Assembly (NCBI GenBank): GCA_944322585.1
Contig: CALUPB010000020.1
Location: 1-45,543 of the forward strand
Source: an uncultured Bacteroidales bacterium
GTDB taxonomy: Bacteria; Bacteroidota; Bacteroidia; Bacteroidales; UBA932
DNA length: 45,543 nucleotides
Direction of reading: 5' to 3'
Of the stretch, positions 8,652 through 17,173 are shown in pieces (position 1 is the first letter of the stretch; each line of letters begins with the position of its first letter). The position numbers were made by a program, and so were the translations under genes. The notes beneath the pieces were generated by a model. It saw nothing but the letters and a program-made list of their open reading frames with translations. It was not told the origin of the DNA and searched no databases.

Positions 8652-9536
8652 TCAGTGCTCGTACCCGAAACGGCGCAATTCCTTCTTGTTTTCCCTCCAG
8701 TCCGGATCGACCTTTACGAACAGGCTCAGGAAAACCTTCTTCTGGAAGAACTCCTCCATTTCCAATCGGGCTTCCGTACCGGTCTTTTTCAGGGATTTGC
8801 CGCCCTTGCCGATAATAATTCCCTTCTGGCTGTCGCGCATCACATAGATGACGGCGCTGATGTCGTATCTTTCACTGCCTTCCTTGAATTCTTCTATGCT
8901 GACTTCGCAGCAGTACGGGATTTCCTGGCTGTAGTTCAGGAAAATCTTTTCCCTGATGATCTCCGAAGCGAAAAACCTGAGATTCTTGTCTGTAAATGTG
9001 TCTTTGTCATACCATGCCGGCGCTTCCGGAAGATTTTGCACGATCGCATCGAAAATATTCTCGAGGTTGAACTTCTCCTTCGCAGAAGCGGGATAGATTA
9101 TGGCTTTCGGGAGCTGGCCGGCCCACCAGTCCATAAGTTCCTTCACCTCTTCCTGCGTACTGATGTCTATCTTGTTGATGACAAGAACGACAGGACATTC
9201 TATCCTCTGCAGCTTCTGTATGTATTCAATGTTCTTGTCGGCCTTCTCGACAGTGTCGGTCACATAGAGGATGATGTCGGCATCGCCGATGGCAGTGTCG
9301 ACAAAGTTCATCATGTTCTGCTGGAGCCTGTAGTTGGGTTTCAGGATACCGGGAGTGTCGGAGTAGACTATCTGCCAGTCTTCTCCGTTCACTATCCCCA
9401 TTATCCTGTGCCTGGTGGTCTGGGCCTTGGCAGTCACAATGGACAGCTTTTCCCCGACCAGTGCGTTCATCAGAGTCGATTTCCCTACGTTGGGGTTGCC
9501 TATTATGTTGACAAACCCTGCCTTATGGTTGCTCAT
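8652..9536 (-). CDS. era: GTPase Era, 16S rRNA maturation
   Basis: Era binds the 3' end of 16S rRNA and helps the small ribosomal subunit mature. The G domain has G1 GNPNVGKST (residues 12-20), the effector region ending in TRHRIMG, G3 DTPG, G4 NKID and G5 SAKEK. The KH RNA-binding domain follows with IIGKGGKSLKKTGTEARLEME near the C-terminus. 294 residues is the normal length. It starts 1 bp after the rluB-like gene ends, a pairing of two rRNA-acting genes in one transcript, and parC follows after 78 bp. No sign of damage. Confidence 0.96.
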   Translation of the reverse strand: MSNHKAGFVNIIGNPNVGKSTLMNALVGEKLSIVTAKAQTTRHRIMGIVNGEDWQIVYSDTPGILKPNYRLQQNMMNFVDTAIGDADIILYVTDTVEKADKNIEYIQKLQRIECPVVLVINKIDISTQEEVKELMDWWAGQLPKAIIYPASAKEKFNLENIFDAIVQNLPEAPAWYDKDTFTDKNLRFFASEIIREKIFLNYSQEIPYCCEVSIEEFKEGSERYDISAVIYVMRDSQKGIIIGKGGKSLKKTGTEARLEMEEFFQKKVFLSLFVKVDPDWRENKKELRRFGYEH

Positions 9537-9537
9537 G

Positions 9538-10980
9538 TCAGTTATATGCTCCTATCTTGAGGATGTTCACTTCGCCTTCTGTAAGGTATCTCCATCCTCC
9601 GCGCTTGATGCCTTTCTTGGTCAGCCCGGCGAAATATACCCTGTCGAGAGCCTTGACCTCATAGCCGAGGGATTCGAAAATCCTGCGTACGATGCGGTTC
9701 TTCCCGGAATGTATCTCTATACCGATTTTCCGATGGTCTCCGTCATCTATGTATTCCAGCTCGTCAGCCCTGATTTCCCCGTCGTTCAGGGTTATCCCGG
9801 CCACTATCCTGTCATAATCCTCCTGCTTGAGGTCGCCGGTCAGGGTCACCTGGTATATTTTCTTCTTCTCGTATGAAGGGTGGGTGAGCTTTTCGGCCAT
9901 TTCCCCGTCGTTGGTGAACATCAGGACTCCTGTGGTGTTCTTGTCAAGCCTTCCTACCGGAAAGACACGTGCCGGACATCCCTTTATGAGATCCATTACG
10001 GTCTTGTCCGCATGAGGATCGCTTGCTGTGGTCACATATCCTTTCGGCTTGTTCATGATTATGTACACCTTTGCCTCGCCTCTGAGCCTTTCTCCATTGA
10101 ACCGGACATCGTCGGTATTGATGTTGACCTTGGTCCCGAGTTCCGTAACTGTCTCTCCGTTGACTGTCACCACTCCGGCCTGGATGAAATTGTCTGCCTC
10201 CCTTCTGGAGCAGATGCCTGAATTGGCAATGAACTTGTTGAGCCTTACGGTTTCCTTTATAGGGACTTTTACATAATCGTTGTCCGAGTACTGGCTGTCA
10301 TTGACAAGGGGCTTGCGGCTTATCATCCTGTTGATGCCCTGCTCGGCAGCGGTTTCTACGGGAGTCCTGTTCTTGCGTGGCCTGAGCTTGGCTCCGCTTG
10401 CACTTCTGGCTACCGGGAGCCTGTCGTCCGCAAAACTGCGGAAGCCGCCGTTTCTTCCCGGTCTGCCTTGCCCTGCTCCGTATTGTCTGCGCGGTCTGTT
10501 CTGATTGTCCCCGAATGCTCTGCGAGGCCTGTTCTGGCCGTCTCCGAAGGATCTGTGCGGTCTTTCAGCCCCGTCCCCGAATGACCTCCGGGGTCTGTCC
10601 TGACTGTCTCCGTATGATCTGTACGGTCTGTCGGAATTCTCTCCATATGATCTGTGAGGCCTGCCCTGGCTGTCACCGAATGCTCTCCTCGGTCTTTCAG
10701 CCCCGTCCCCGAATGTTCTCCGAGGTCTGTTCTGTCCGTCTCCGAAAGATCTGTGCGGCCTTTCTGCGCCGTCACCGAATGATCTGCGTGGCCTGTTCTG
10801 GCTGTCTCCGTATGATTTGTACGGTCTGTCGGAGTGCTCTCCGAACGGCCTCCTCGGTCTGTCACTGTGTTCTCCATAAGACCTTCCCGGCCTTTCGCTG
10901 TTTCCTGCTTGGCGGCTGCCGTACTCTCTACGGCCCTCCGCCGGTCTGCGGTCATACCCGCTGTTGTTGAAATCTTCCAT
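9538..10980 (-). CDS. rluB: RluB/RsuA-family rRNA pseudouridine synthase with Arg-rich repeat tail
   Basis: Converts a uridine of rRNA to pseudouridine, by family most likely in 23S rRNA helix 89 (RluB-type). An S4 RNA-binding domain (residues 245-292, RLNKFIANSGICSRREAD) precedes the catalytic domain, whose nucleophile is Asp346 in GRLDKNTTG. The first 240 residues are an extension made mainly of thirteen 11-residue units of the form RP-x-R-x-F/Y-G-D/E (residues 30-172), strongly basic and probably disordered; similar tails occur in other Bacteroidales members. It would be expected to add nonspecific RNA binding. ATG at 10980; tonB ends 60 bp upstream, and era starts 1 bp after this stop. 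A small inverted repeat (GCCC-TCAC-GGGC, 10989-11000) lies just ahead of the start. Confidence 0.88.
   Translation of the reverse strand: MEDFNNSGYDRRPAEGRREYGSRQAGNSERPGRSYGEHSDRPRRPFGEHSDRPYKSYGDSQNRPRRSFGDGAERPHRSFGDGQNRPRRTFGDGAERPRRAFGDSQGRPHRSYGENSDRPYRSYGDSQDRPRRSFGDGAERPHRSFGDGQNRPRRAFGDNQNRPRRQYGAGQGRPGRNGGFRSFADDRLPVARSASGAKLRPRKNRTPVETAAEQGINRMISRKPLVNDSQYSDNDYVKVPIKETVRLNKFIANSGICSRREADNFIQAGVVTVNGETVTELGTKVNINTDDVRFNGERLRGEAKVYIIMNKPKGYVTTASDPHADKTVMDLIKGCPARVFPVGRLDKNTTGVLMFTNDGEMAEKLTHPSYEKKKIYQVTLTGDLKQEDYDRIVAGITLNDGEIRADELEYIDDGDHRKIGIEIHSGKNRIVRRIFESLGYEVKALDRVYFAGLTKKGIKRGGWRYLTEGEVNILKIGAYN
10465..10893 (-). repeat. 33-bp in-frame tandem repeat (13 units) in the rluB-like gene
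   Basis: Thirteen consecutive 33-bp units encode RP-[RHYG]-[RK]-x-[FY]-G-[DEA]-x-x-x. Units 3-6 and 9-12 are nearly identical (for example RPYKSYGDSQN versus RPYRSYGDSQD, each followed by RPRRSFGDGAE and RPHRSFGDGQN), so a six-unit block of 198 bp was itself duplicated. Unit length is a multiple of three, so changes in copy number would keep the frame. Confidence 0.9.
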
Positions 10981-11040
10981 TTTTACATGCCCTCACGGGC
11001 GTTTTAAATAAAACAAATTGGGATACCTGATTATTTTATA

Positions 11041-11916
11041 CTATTTAAGTTTAAATACGTATGTTATCGTTCCCGCCTGGCTCGGCGTTTCAAGTTTCGC
11101 ATTGAACCTTGTCTTCTTGGCGGCGTTTATCGCAGCCTGCCACAGCTCCTGGTCGGTCACCGTAGTCTGTGCCGGGTCTACCTGAGGCTGTCCGGTCACA
11201 TATCCGCGTCCGTCGACCACGATTTTTACGACCACCGTACCTTCCTTCTGCACCGGATATTCCGGCAGCGGCAGATACCCGTTCAGAGGAGACCTTCCTT
11301 TGAGCCGGGCGTTCGGCTTTCCAAATTCCTTGCCATTCTCGGCTGTCCCCGCCGCATGTCCGGCTTTCAGTTCATCGGTGACTTCGGCGGCAGTCTGCGG
11401 TGCCAGAGTATCCTTGTCGGTCCGGTTGGCGGCAGCATGGAACAGCGCCCTGCGGTTTATCTCCTTTTTACGAGGTGGTTCCGGCACTTCCACGTCCCCG
11501 TCTTCGCCCACAGTGGCTTCAGGAGCTTCGTTGCTCCGTGTCCCTTCCACCTGTCCTTCGGATCTCTGTACCAGTTCCACATCCCTTTCCGGATCAGGAT
11601 TGACAGATCTCGGTTCGTTGCCGCTCTTCTCCTCTATCACGGGTATTTCCATGTCTTCGGAGAAGTCGATCAGCATGGCTTCCTCCTCCGGGGGAGGGTA
11701 GATGTATTTCAATCCTGACGAGAAGCCGACAGCCACGATGCAGGCATGTACCAGCACCGTCAGCACGATGCCTGTAATGTCGGAGTTCTTCTCCTGTCTT
11801 CTGCGCTCTCTGTCTGTCATCTGACGTCGGTTTTTATGTTCCCCGGACTGCATTGCCGGTGTGTGGCCCAGGTCCTGCCGCACTTCTGCCGTATTCCTGC
11901 CTGACTCTTGCCGCAT
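11041..11916 (-). CDS. tonB: TonB energy transducer
   Basis: Carries the proton-motive energy of ExbB/ExbD to outer-membrane receptors. A charged cytoplasmic N-terminus of about 50 residues (rich in Arg/Lys) is followed by one membrane segment (GIVLTVLVHACIVAVGFSSG, about 50-70), a periplasmic linker that is acidic and only modestly Pro-rich, and the TonB C-terminal domain (YPVQKEGTVVVKIVVDGRGYV to the end ITYVFKLK). 291 residues. It lies 40 bp after exbD in the same direction. The start could also be an internal Met (MQSGEHKN or MTDRERRR), which would trim the cytoplasmic tail without touching the domains. The receptor it serves cannot be told from this window. Confidence 0.85.
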   Translation of the reverse strand: MRQESGRNTAEVRQDLGHTPAMQSGEHKNRRQMTDRERRRQEKNSDITGIVLTVLVHACIVAVGFSSGLKYIYPPPEEEAMLIDFSEDMEIPVIEEKSGNEPRSVNPDPERDVELVQRSEGQVEGTRSNEAPEATVGEDGDVEVPEPPRKKEINRRALFHAAANRTDKDTLAPQTAAEVTDELKAGHAAGTAENGKEFGKPNARLKGRSPLNGYLPLPEYPVQKEGTVVVKIVVDGRGYVTGQPQVDPAQTTVTDQELWQAAINAAKKTRFNAKLETPSQAGTITYVFKLK

Positions 11917-11956
11917 TTTTCCCGGTCCGTCGGCAAGCAGCCCGACCGGCCCGCCG

Positions 11957-12367
11957 CTATTCCGGCGAAGTCGCCATTATCACTTTATAGTGGTTGCGTT
12001 TCGCTATGTTCATTACCTGCACCACTTCCTTTATAGGGACTGTCTCGTCGGCATATATCACGAATGTCGGGTCTTCCTCCGTCTGCAGCTCCTTCACCAA
12101 TGCATCTTCCACCTTGTCGAACCGTATCGGTTCCATATCGCCGTTTATATGATAGGTGTATGTGTTGTCGTGATGATCCTTGATGGACACGCTGACGGTT
12201 GCCTTGGCGGAAACCTGCCCCGTACTCTTCGGCAGAAGGAGCTTCAGCGCGTTGGGATTTATCAGGGTCGAGGTGACAAGGAAGAATATGAGCAGGAGGA
12301 AGACGATGTCGGTCATCGACGACATCGAGAAATTGGGCTCTACCTTTGTGGTTCTCTTGATTGCCAT
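11957..12367 (-). CDS. exbD: ExbD/TolR-type proton-channel subunit
   Basis: 136 residues, normal for the family. A single N-terminal membrane helix (MTDIVFLLLIFFLVTSTL) carries the conserved Asp that takes up protons, followed by a periplasmic domain ending KRNHYKVIMATSPE. The start is ATG 12367 (MAIKRTTK), 5 bp after the exbB stop; the open frame upstream of it is only the antisense of exbB. With ExbB and TonB next to it, ExbD rather than TolR is the better name. Confidence 0.9.
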   Translation of the reverse strand: MAIKRTTKVEPNFSMSSMTDIVFLLLIFFLVTSTLINPNALKLLLPKSTGQVSAKATVSVSIKDHHDNTYTYHINGDMEPIRFDKVEDALVKELQTEEDPTFVIYADETVPIKEVVQVMNIAKRNHYKVIMATSPE

Positions 12368-12372
12368 CTCGT

Positions 12373-13092
12373 CTACTCGTTGAGGTTTTCCGCAACTGCC
12401 TTGCCCGCATCCGGATCCGGCAGGATGTCCATCAGGTCGATAGTCGTGCTTTCCATCTGGAATACCAGATCGGATATCCTGGATGTGAGGTAGTTGTAGC
12501 CGAAATAGGCTATAATTCCCACTATAAGGCCACCCACAGTCGTGATCATGGCCACGTAGATACCTCCTGAAAGAAGGGTGATGTCGATGTTGTTGCCGGC
12601 GGACGCCATGTTGAAGAACGCCTGGACCATACCTATCACGGTGCCGAGGAATCCTATCATCGGAGCGCCTCCCGCTATCGTGGCGAGGATCGGAAGTCCG
12701 CGCTCGAGTTTTGCTACTTCGACGTTCCCCGTGTTCTCGACGGCAGCCTGGATGTCCGGCAGAGGACGCCCGGCCCTTTCGATGCCTTTCTCCACCATCC
12801 TGGCGACAGGGGAGTCGTACCGGCTGCATAGACCGGCGGCAGACTTGAACTTGCCGTCATGGATCAGGCTGTTTATCTCTCTCATGAAATTCCTGTCGAT
12901 CTGTCCCGCCTTGCGTATCATCCACCATTTCTTCCCGAATATGTATATGGCTATGATCGAGAGTGCGAGGAGCACCCACATGAGGGCCCCTCCCTTGAGG
13001 AAGAGGTCGAAAAGGGACATGGTCATCTCCTGCGGCTGCGGAACAGCTTCCATAGCCGGCTCCAGACCTGATTGTAAAAGAGTGGTAAGCAT
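12373..13092 (-). CDS. exbB: MotA/TolQ/ExbB-type proton-channel protein
   Basis: 239 residues with three membrane segments: GGALMWVLLALSIIAIYIFG near residue 35, then two in the conserved core (IATIAGGAPMIGFLGTVIGM and IYVAMITTVGGLIVGIIAYF). The Gly-rich LGTVIGM and the Thr in ITTVGG line the channel in this family. It is the first gene of exbB-exbD-tonB and is preceded by a TAnnTTTG promoter box at 13122-13129. Confidence 0.9.
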   Translation of the reverse strand: MLTTLLQSGLEPAMEAVPQPQEMTMSLFDLFLKGGALMWVLLALSIIAIYIFGKKWWMIRKAGQIDRNFMREINSLIHDGKFKSAAGLCSRYDSPVARMVEKGIERAGRPLPDIQAAVENTGNVEVAKLERGLPILATIAGGAPMIGFLGTVIGMVQAFFNMASAGNNIDITLLSGGIYVAMITTVGGLIVGIIAYFGYNYLTSRISDLVFQMESTTIDLMDILPDPDAGKAVAENLNE

Positions 13093-13121
13093 TGCTGTAG
13101 TCAGTAAATTTTAATACGCCG

Positions 13122-13129
13122 CAAAGATA
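13122..13129 (-). promoter_or_regulatory. Promoter -7 box for exbB-exbD-tonB
   Basis: TATCTTTG on the minus strand matches the Bacteroidota -7 element TAnnTTTG and lies 30 bp before the exbB start. No clear TTTG box is seen 19-21 bp upstream. Confidence 0.5.
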
Positions 13130-13190
13130 GGAACAGTTTTTCAATAAAATCAGCGGCAGTAGGAAAATTTCTTTGAAAAATTCGGACTGC

Positions 13191-13240
13191 ATTCCCGGGA
13201 ATGCCATTCCCGGAAAGTTCTCCGGCCGGATTCCCGGAAT
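13191..13240 (-). terminator. Repeat-rich hairpin region between truA and exbB
   Basis: ATTCCCGG occurs three times (13191, 13206, 13230), the first within the palindrome ATTCCCGGGAAT. CCGGGAATG and CATTCCCGG pair around one base (13195-13213). It lies just downstream of the truA stop, where a terminator is expected, but no T-run follows on either strand, so this is a weak call. Confidence 0.35.
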
Positions 13241-13259
13241 GATTCAGACAGTTTCCGGG

Positions 13260-14033
13260 TCAATATCGTACCTCGGATAGGAAAAGGGCATGCCCGGGGA
13301 CGGAGCCTCCCGCGTCGCCCCGGCTTCCGGAAGTCATGAGTTCCGCTATCCATTCCGGTTCCCGTTTCCCGCGTCCGACATCCACGAGTGATCCGACGAT
13401 TGCCCGGACCATGTTCCGGAGAAACCGGTCGGCCCTTATCCTGAACACCATATAATCTCCTGAATGGCAGGGGAAGCCCATGACGGTGACGTGCGCGGGG
13501 ACATATGTCTCCCATATGGCTTCGTATACGGTACATACCGATGTGCGGTTGTCGCTGCCTTTCTTCTCGAAACAGCTGAAGTCATGCGTCCCGAGAAGAT
13601 GCCGTGCCGCCGAGTTCATCCGTTCCATGTCTATGGGACAGCGGCACCGGTAAGAAAAACTTTCCATGAACGGATCTTTTCCGAGATGGATAAAGTAATG
13701 ATATTCACGGGATATGGCTGAAAATCGGGCGTGAAAGCCGTCGGGAGACGGTAATATTTCGTGTACAGCTATGTTTTTCGGCAGGATGGCATTTATTTTG
13801 TAGACAAGACGGGTTGCGTCAATCGGTACCGTATTCGGAGTGTCGAAGTGGGCTATGTAGTTGACTGCATTCACCCGGGCGTCAGTGCGTCCGGCTCCGG
13901 TGACATCGGTGCTGCTTCCAAGGAGGGTGGAAAGGGCTTTTGAAAGTTCTTCCTGGACTGACGGGGCATTGTCCTGACGTTGCCATCCGTTCAGGGACAG
14001 ACCGTTATATGAGAGTCGGATACTGTATCGCAT
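13260..14033 (-). CDS. truA: tRNA pseudouridine synthase A
   Basis: Makes pseudouridine at positions 38-40 of the tRNA anticodon arm. The N-terminus RYSIRLSYNGLSLNGWQRQ and the catalytic Asp in TGAGRTDARVNA (about residue 49) are diagnostic; HDFSCFEKKG and DRFLRNMVRAIVGSLVDVGRG complete the fold. I choose ATG 14033 (MRYSIRL), which fits the family; an ATG 11 codons upstream would add a charged tail. 257 residues. The start region lies opposite the moxR promoter region. Confidence 0.93.
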   Translation of the reverse strand: MRYSIRLSYNGLSLNGWQRQDNAPSVQEELSKALSTLLGSSTDVTGAGRTDARVNAVNYIAHFDTPNTVPIDATRLVYKINAILPKNIAVHEILPSPDGFHARFSAISREYHYFIHLGKDPFMESFSYRCRCPIDMERMNSAARHLLGTHDFSCFEKKGSDNRTSVCTVYEAIWETYVPAHVTVMGFPCHSGDYMVFRIRADRFLRNMVRAIVGSLVDVGRGKREPEWIAELMTSGSRGDAGGSVPGHALFLSEVRY

Positions 14034-14092
14034 GACATTTTTGTCTTTACGGGAGCCTGACTGCATGGAGAGGCTTCCGGAGTTTTAGACTG

Positions 14093-14100
14093 CAAAATTA
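14093..14100 (-). promoter_or_regulatory. Promoter -7 box for truA
   Basis: TAATTTTG on the minus strand fits TAnnTTTG, 60 bp before the truA start. No good -33 box. Confidence 0.4.
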
Positions 14101-14115
14101 TCAAAAATACTATTT

Positions 14116-15108
14116 ATGGAGAGCGTAAACATTAAAGAATTGAATGACCGGATTCAGCGCGAAAGCTCTTTCGTGGATATCCTTACCATGGAGATGAACA
14201 AGGTCATCGTGGGGCAGAAACATCTGGTGGAGAATCTGCTGATTGGCCTTCTCGCTGACGGGCACATACTGCTCGAAGGTGTCCCCGGTCTGGCAAAGAC
14301 GTTGGCTATCAACACTCTTGCATCGGCTGTCGATGCCAAATTCAGCAGGATACAGTTTACTCCGGATCTCCTCCCGGCCGATGTCCTCGGTACGATGATC
14401 TACTCCCAGAAGAGCGAGCAGTTCCAGATACGCAAGGGCCCGGTGTTCGCCAATTTCGTGCTGGCGGATGAGATCAACCGTTCGCCTGCCAAGGTCCAGT
14501 CGGCCCTTCTGGAGGCAATGCAGGAGAGACAGGTGACCATAGGGGATCAGACATTCAGGCTCCCGGAGCCTTTCCTTGTGATGGCCACCCAGAATCCTAT
14601 CGAGCAGGAAGGTACGTATCCGCTTCCGGAGGCCCAGGTGGACCGGTTCATGCTGAAAGTGGTGGTTACCTATCCCAAGAAAGAAGAGGAAAAGCTCATC
14701 ATAAGGATGAACAATTCGGGCGAGTTCCCGAAAGCCTCCCCTGTGATGAAGCCGGAAGACATTGTCCGTGCCCGTTCCGTGGTGAGGGACGTGTACATGG
14801 ACGAGAAGATAGAGCGCTATATAGTCGATATAGTCTACGCGACCAGAACTCCGGATGACTACGGACTCGGCAAGCTCGCGAACCTTATTTCCTACGGAGC
14901 TTCGCCGCGTGCCAGCATCTCCCTCTCGATGGCTTCGAAAGCCTATGCCTTCATAAAGAGGCGGGGGTATGTCATACCGGAGGATGTGAGGGCGGTCTGC
15001 AACGAGGTGCTCCGCCACAGGATCGGCCTTACATACGAGGCCGAGGCCGAGAATGTCACTACGGAGAATATAATTTCCGAGATAATCAACGCAGTAGAGG
15101 TTCCGTAA
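14116..15108 (+). CDS. MoxR-family AAA+ ATPase, first gene of the aerotolerance operon
   Basis: AAA+ chaperone-like ATPase thought to help assemble or activate the VWA proteins encoded after it. Walker A GVPGLAKT (residues 55-62), Walker B VLADEINRSPAK, sensor 1 in ATQNPIEQEGTYPLPEAQ (MoxR hallmark) and sensor 2 in GASPRASISL. 330 residues, normal. Its stop overlaps the next start (TAATG at 15106-15110), so the two are translationally coupled. I see no convincing promoter in the 80 bp upstream. Confidence 0.94.
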   Translation: MESVNIKELNDRIQRESSFVDILTMEMNKVIVGQKHLVENLLIGLLADGHILLEGVPGLAKTLAINTLASAVDAKFSRIQFTPDLLPADVLGTMIYSQKSEQFQIRKGPVFANFVLADEINRSPAKVQSALLEAMQERQVTIGDQTFRLPEPFLVMATQNPIEQEGTYPLPEAQVDRFMLKVVVTYPKKEEEKLIIRMNNSGEFPKASPVMKPEDIVRARSVVRDVYMDEKIERYIVDIVYATRTPDDYGLGKLANLISYGASPRASISLSMASKAYAFIKRRGYVIPEDVRAVCNEVLRHRIGLTYEAEAENVTTENIISEIINAVEVP

Positions 15109-15998
15109 TGGAGAGCATGAGTGCAAACGACCTTCTGAAGAAGGTCAGGAAGATCGAAATCAAGACCAGGGCACTCTCTCACCAGATATTTGCAGGCGAG
15201 TACCATTCGGCCTTCAAGGGGCGCGGTATGGCTTTCAGCGAGGTCAGGGAGTACCAGTACGGTGACGATGTCCGTAATATGGACTGGAATGTCACGGCGA
15301 GGCTCCGTGCACCGTATGTCAAGGTCTTCGAAGAGGAGAGGGAACTGACGGTCGTTCTCCTTATCGATGCCAGCCGTTCCAGGCTGTTCGGGACTTCCGG
15401 ACAGATAAAGCGGGATCTGATAGCAGAGATAGCCGCAGTCCTTTCGTTTTCGGCCATTCTCAACAATGATAAGGTCGGGGCGCTCTTTTTCAGTGAGAAA
15501 GTGGAGAAATTCATACCTCCGAAAAAGGGACGGAGCCACCTGCTCCATATCATAAGGGAGATCATCGAGTTCCAGCCTTCCTCCGACGGTACCGACATAA
15601 GCGAGGCTCTGCGCTATCTGACCAATGCCATCAAGAAAAGGTGTACCGCCTTTCTTCTGTCGGACATGCTTGATGTGGATGAGGACGGCCATCCGAACTA
15701 TGAGGATGCGCTGAAAGTGGCTGTGAACAGGCATGACCTTTCCGTGATTGAAGTGTATGATCCGCGCGAGAGGACGATTCCGGATGTGGGGCTTGTCCAT
15801 GTGAAGGATTCCGAGACCGGACGCTGCGCATGGGTCAATACTTCCTCGAAGAAAATGAGACGGGCGTACTCCGAATGGTTCGCCGCAGTGGCGGGGACTG
15901 CTTCCAGACTGTTTATGAAATACAATATCGACAATGTCAGCATCTCTACCGATGAGGACTATGTCAAGAGCCTGATGGCATTCTTTCAAAGGAGGTAG
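15108..15998 (+). CDS. DUF58 protein of the Bat operon
   Basis: 296 residues. The DUF58 signature is clear: GRGMAFSEVREYQYGDDVR, MDWNVTARL and VKVFEEERE, followed by a degenerate VWA fold with LLIDASRSRLFG, in which the metal site is DxSxS-like. Soluble, probably cytosolic or membrane-bound through partners. DUF58 proteins lie next to MoxR ATPases in most bacteria and are taken as their clients. The start overlaps the moxR stop. Confidence 0.92.
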   Translation: MESMSANDLLKKVRKIEIKTRALSHQIFAGEYHSAFKGRGMAFSEVREYQYGDDVRNMDWNVTARLRAPYVKVFEEERELTVVLLIDASRSRLFGTSGQIKRDLIAEIAAVLSFSAILNNDKVGALFFSEKVEKFIPPKKGRSHLLHIIREIIEFQPSSDGTDISEALRYLTNAIKKRCTAFLLSDMLDVDEDGHPNYEDALKVAVNRHDLSVIEVYDPRERTIPDVGLVHVKDSETGRCAWVNTSSKKMRRAYSEWFAAVAGTASRLFMKYNIDNVSISTDEDYVKSLMAFFQRR

Positions 15999-16001
15999 AA
16001 G

Positions 16002-17171
16002 ATGAATACATGCTTGTTATCCATATTCCTGACAGTCGTGCCCATGCAGGGCTCGTTCCTCGCTCCTCTTCAGGAGGGGAGGGACACTGTCCTGATAGCC
16101 GACCAGATGATGTACGGGGTGGAGCTGAAGGATGTCGTGGAGGGGACGCGGCTGTTTTTCCCGGACATCGAGCGGAAAGAGCCGGGCGAGGGAGGAGTGA
16201 TGGTGCTGTCCGACTGGAGGATCGATACTCTGGACGTGAAGAAGCAGAAGAAGGGACTTCCCCGGTTGTACGACATCAGGGCAGGGTTTACGGTGACCTC
16301 GTTCATCGAGGGGGAATATGCGCTTCCTCCGATAATGGTGGAGAGGCACAGTCCTGACGGGGCGGTCGACACCCTCTCGTTCGATCCCCTGACAATGAAT
16401 GTCGCTCCGGTACAGATAGATACTGTGACTTTCCAGCTGCATGACATCAAGGGGCAGATACGGTATCCTCTTACTTTCGCAGAGCTGTTGCCGTATATTC
16501 TCGGCTTCCAGCTTCTCGCTGTCATTGTCATACTTGCCGTATGTCTTATCCTCATGTTCCGCAGGAAGAGAATCTACGAGGAGACGCACAGGGATCCGGC
16601 GCATATAGTGGCCCTGCGCAAACTGGATACGTTCAGGGGTGACAGGCTCTGGCTCCCGGAAAAGCAGAAAGTGTTCTATTCGGGAGTCACGGATGCTTTG
16701 AGGGAATATATCGTAGCCCGCTACGGCATTTCGGCCATGGAGATGACTACCAAGGAAATCTTTGACGGCCTGAAGGGGACGGACGTGCCGGAAGAGCTTT
16801 ATTCCGAGCTCAAGTCGCTGTTCGAGAGGGCCGACTATGTGAAATTTGCCAAGTATGTGGCCACCAATGAGGAGAATGCTTCCGCCGTGCCTTTGGCCGT
16901 GCGTTTCGTTACAACGACTTATCAGGCCGAGGTCAATGCCGATGAGACGGCGGTTGCCGTTTCAGAGGCTTCCCGAACAGGAGCCTATGTGGATGGTGCA
17001 TTGCGGCAGACACCGGCCTCCTCGCCGGGTTCTGTTGACGGTGAAGCATATTCCGGCGGCAGATCCCTGCCAGGAACCGTGGGGGCGTCCGACAGGACAG
17101 ACGGTCCGGCTGCAGGAAACGGAACAGGCAGAGAAGCGGATACGGTGACACCGGACAAAAAGGAGAATTGA
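16002..17171 (+). CDS. Bat-operon membrane protein, uncharacterised
   Basis: 389 residues. Short hydrophobic N-terminus (signal peptide), about 140 residues of periplasmic beta-rich sequence resembling a small BatD-like module, one membrane helix (LLPYILGFQLLAVIVILAVC, about 164-185), and a cytoplasmic domain with WLPEKQKVFYSGVTDALREYI and ERADYVKFAKYVA, similar to the DUF4381-type proteins at this place in Bat operons. The last 70 residues are Gly/Ser/Asp-rich and unconserved in appearance. An AGGAGG Shine-Dalgarno lies 6 bases before the ATG, unusual for Bacteroidota, where such sites are weak. It follows DUF58 by 3 bp. Confidence 0.8.
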   Translation: MNTCLLSIFLTVVPMQGSFLAPLQEGRDTVLIADQMMYGVELKDVVEGTRLFFPDIERKEPGEGGVMVLSDWRIDTLDVKKQKKGLPRLYDIRAGFTVTSFIEGEYALPPIMVERHSPDGAVDTLSFDPLTMNVAPVQIDTVTFQLHDIKGQIRYPLTFAELLPYILGFQLLAVIVILAVCLILMFRRKRIYEETHRDPAHIVALRKLDTFRGDRLWLPEKQKVFYSGVTDALREYIVARYGISAMEMTTKEIFDGLKGTDVPEELYSELKSLFERADYVKFAKYVATNEENASAVPLAVRFVTTTYQAEVNADETAVAVSEASRTGAYVDGALRQTPASSPGSVDGEAYSGGRSLPGTVGASDRTDGPAAGNGTGREADTVTPDKKEN

Positions 17172-17173
17172 CT

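Noticed and set aside
8625-9560. 311-codon plus-strand frame over era
   Set aside because: Antisense shadow of era, which has all G motifs.
10465-10893. CRISPR-like array
   Set aside because: Contiguous 33-bp coding units without spacers, in frame within rluB.
14110-15989. Long minus-strand open frames across moxR and DUF58 (338 and 348 codons)
   Set aside because: Antisense to genes with full motif sets; the translations are rich in His/Arg/Gly without any family resemblance and come from the high-G+C third codon positions.
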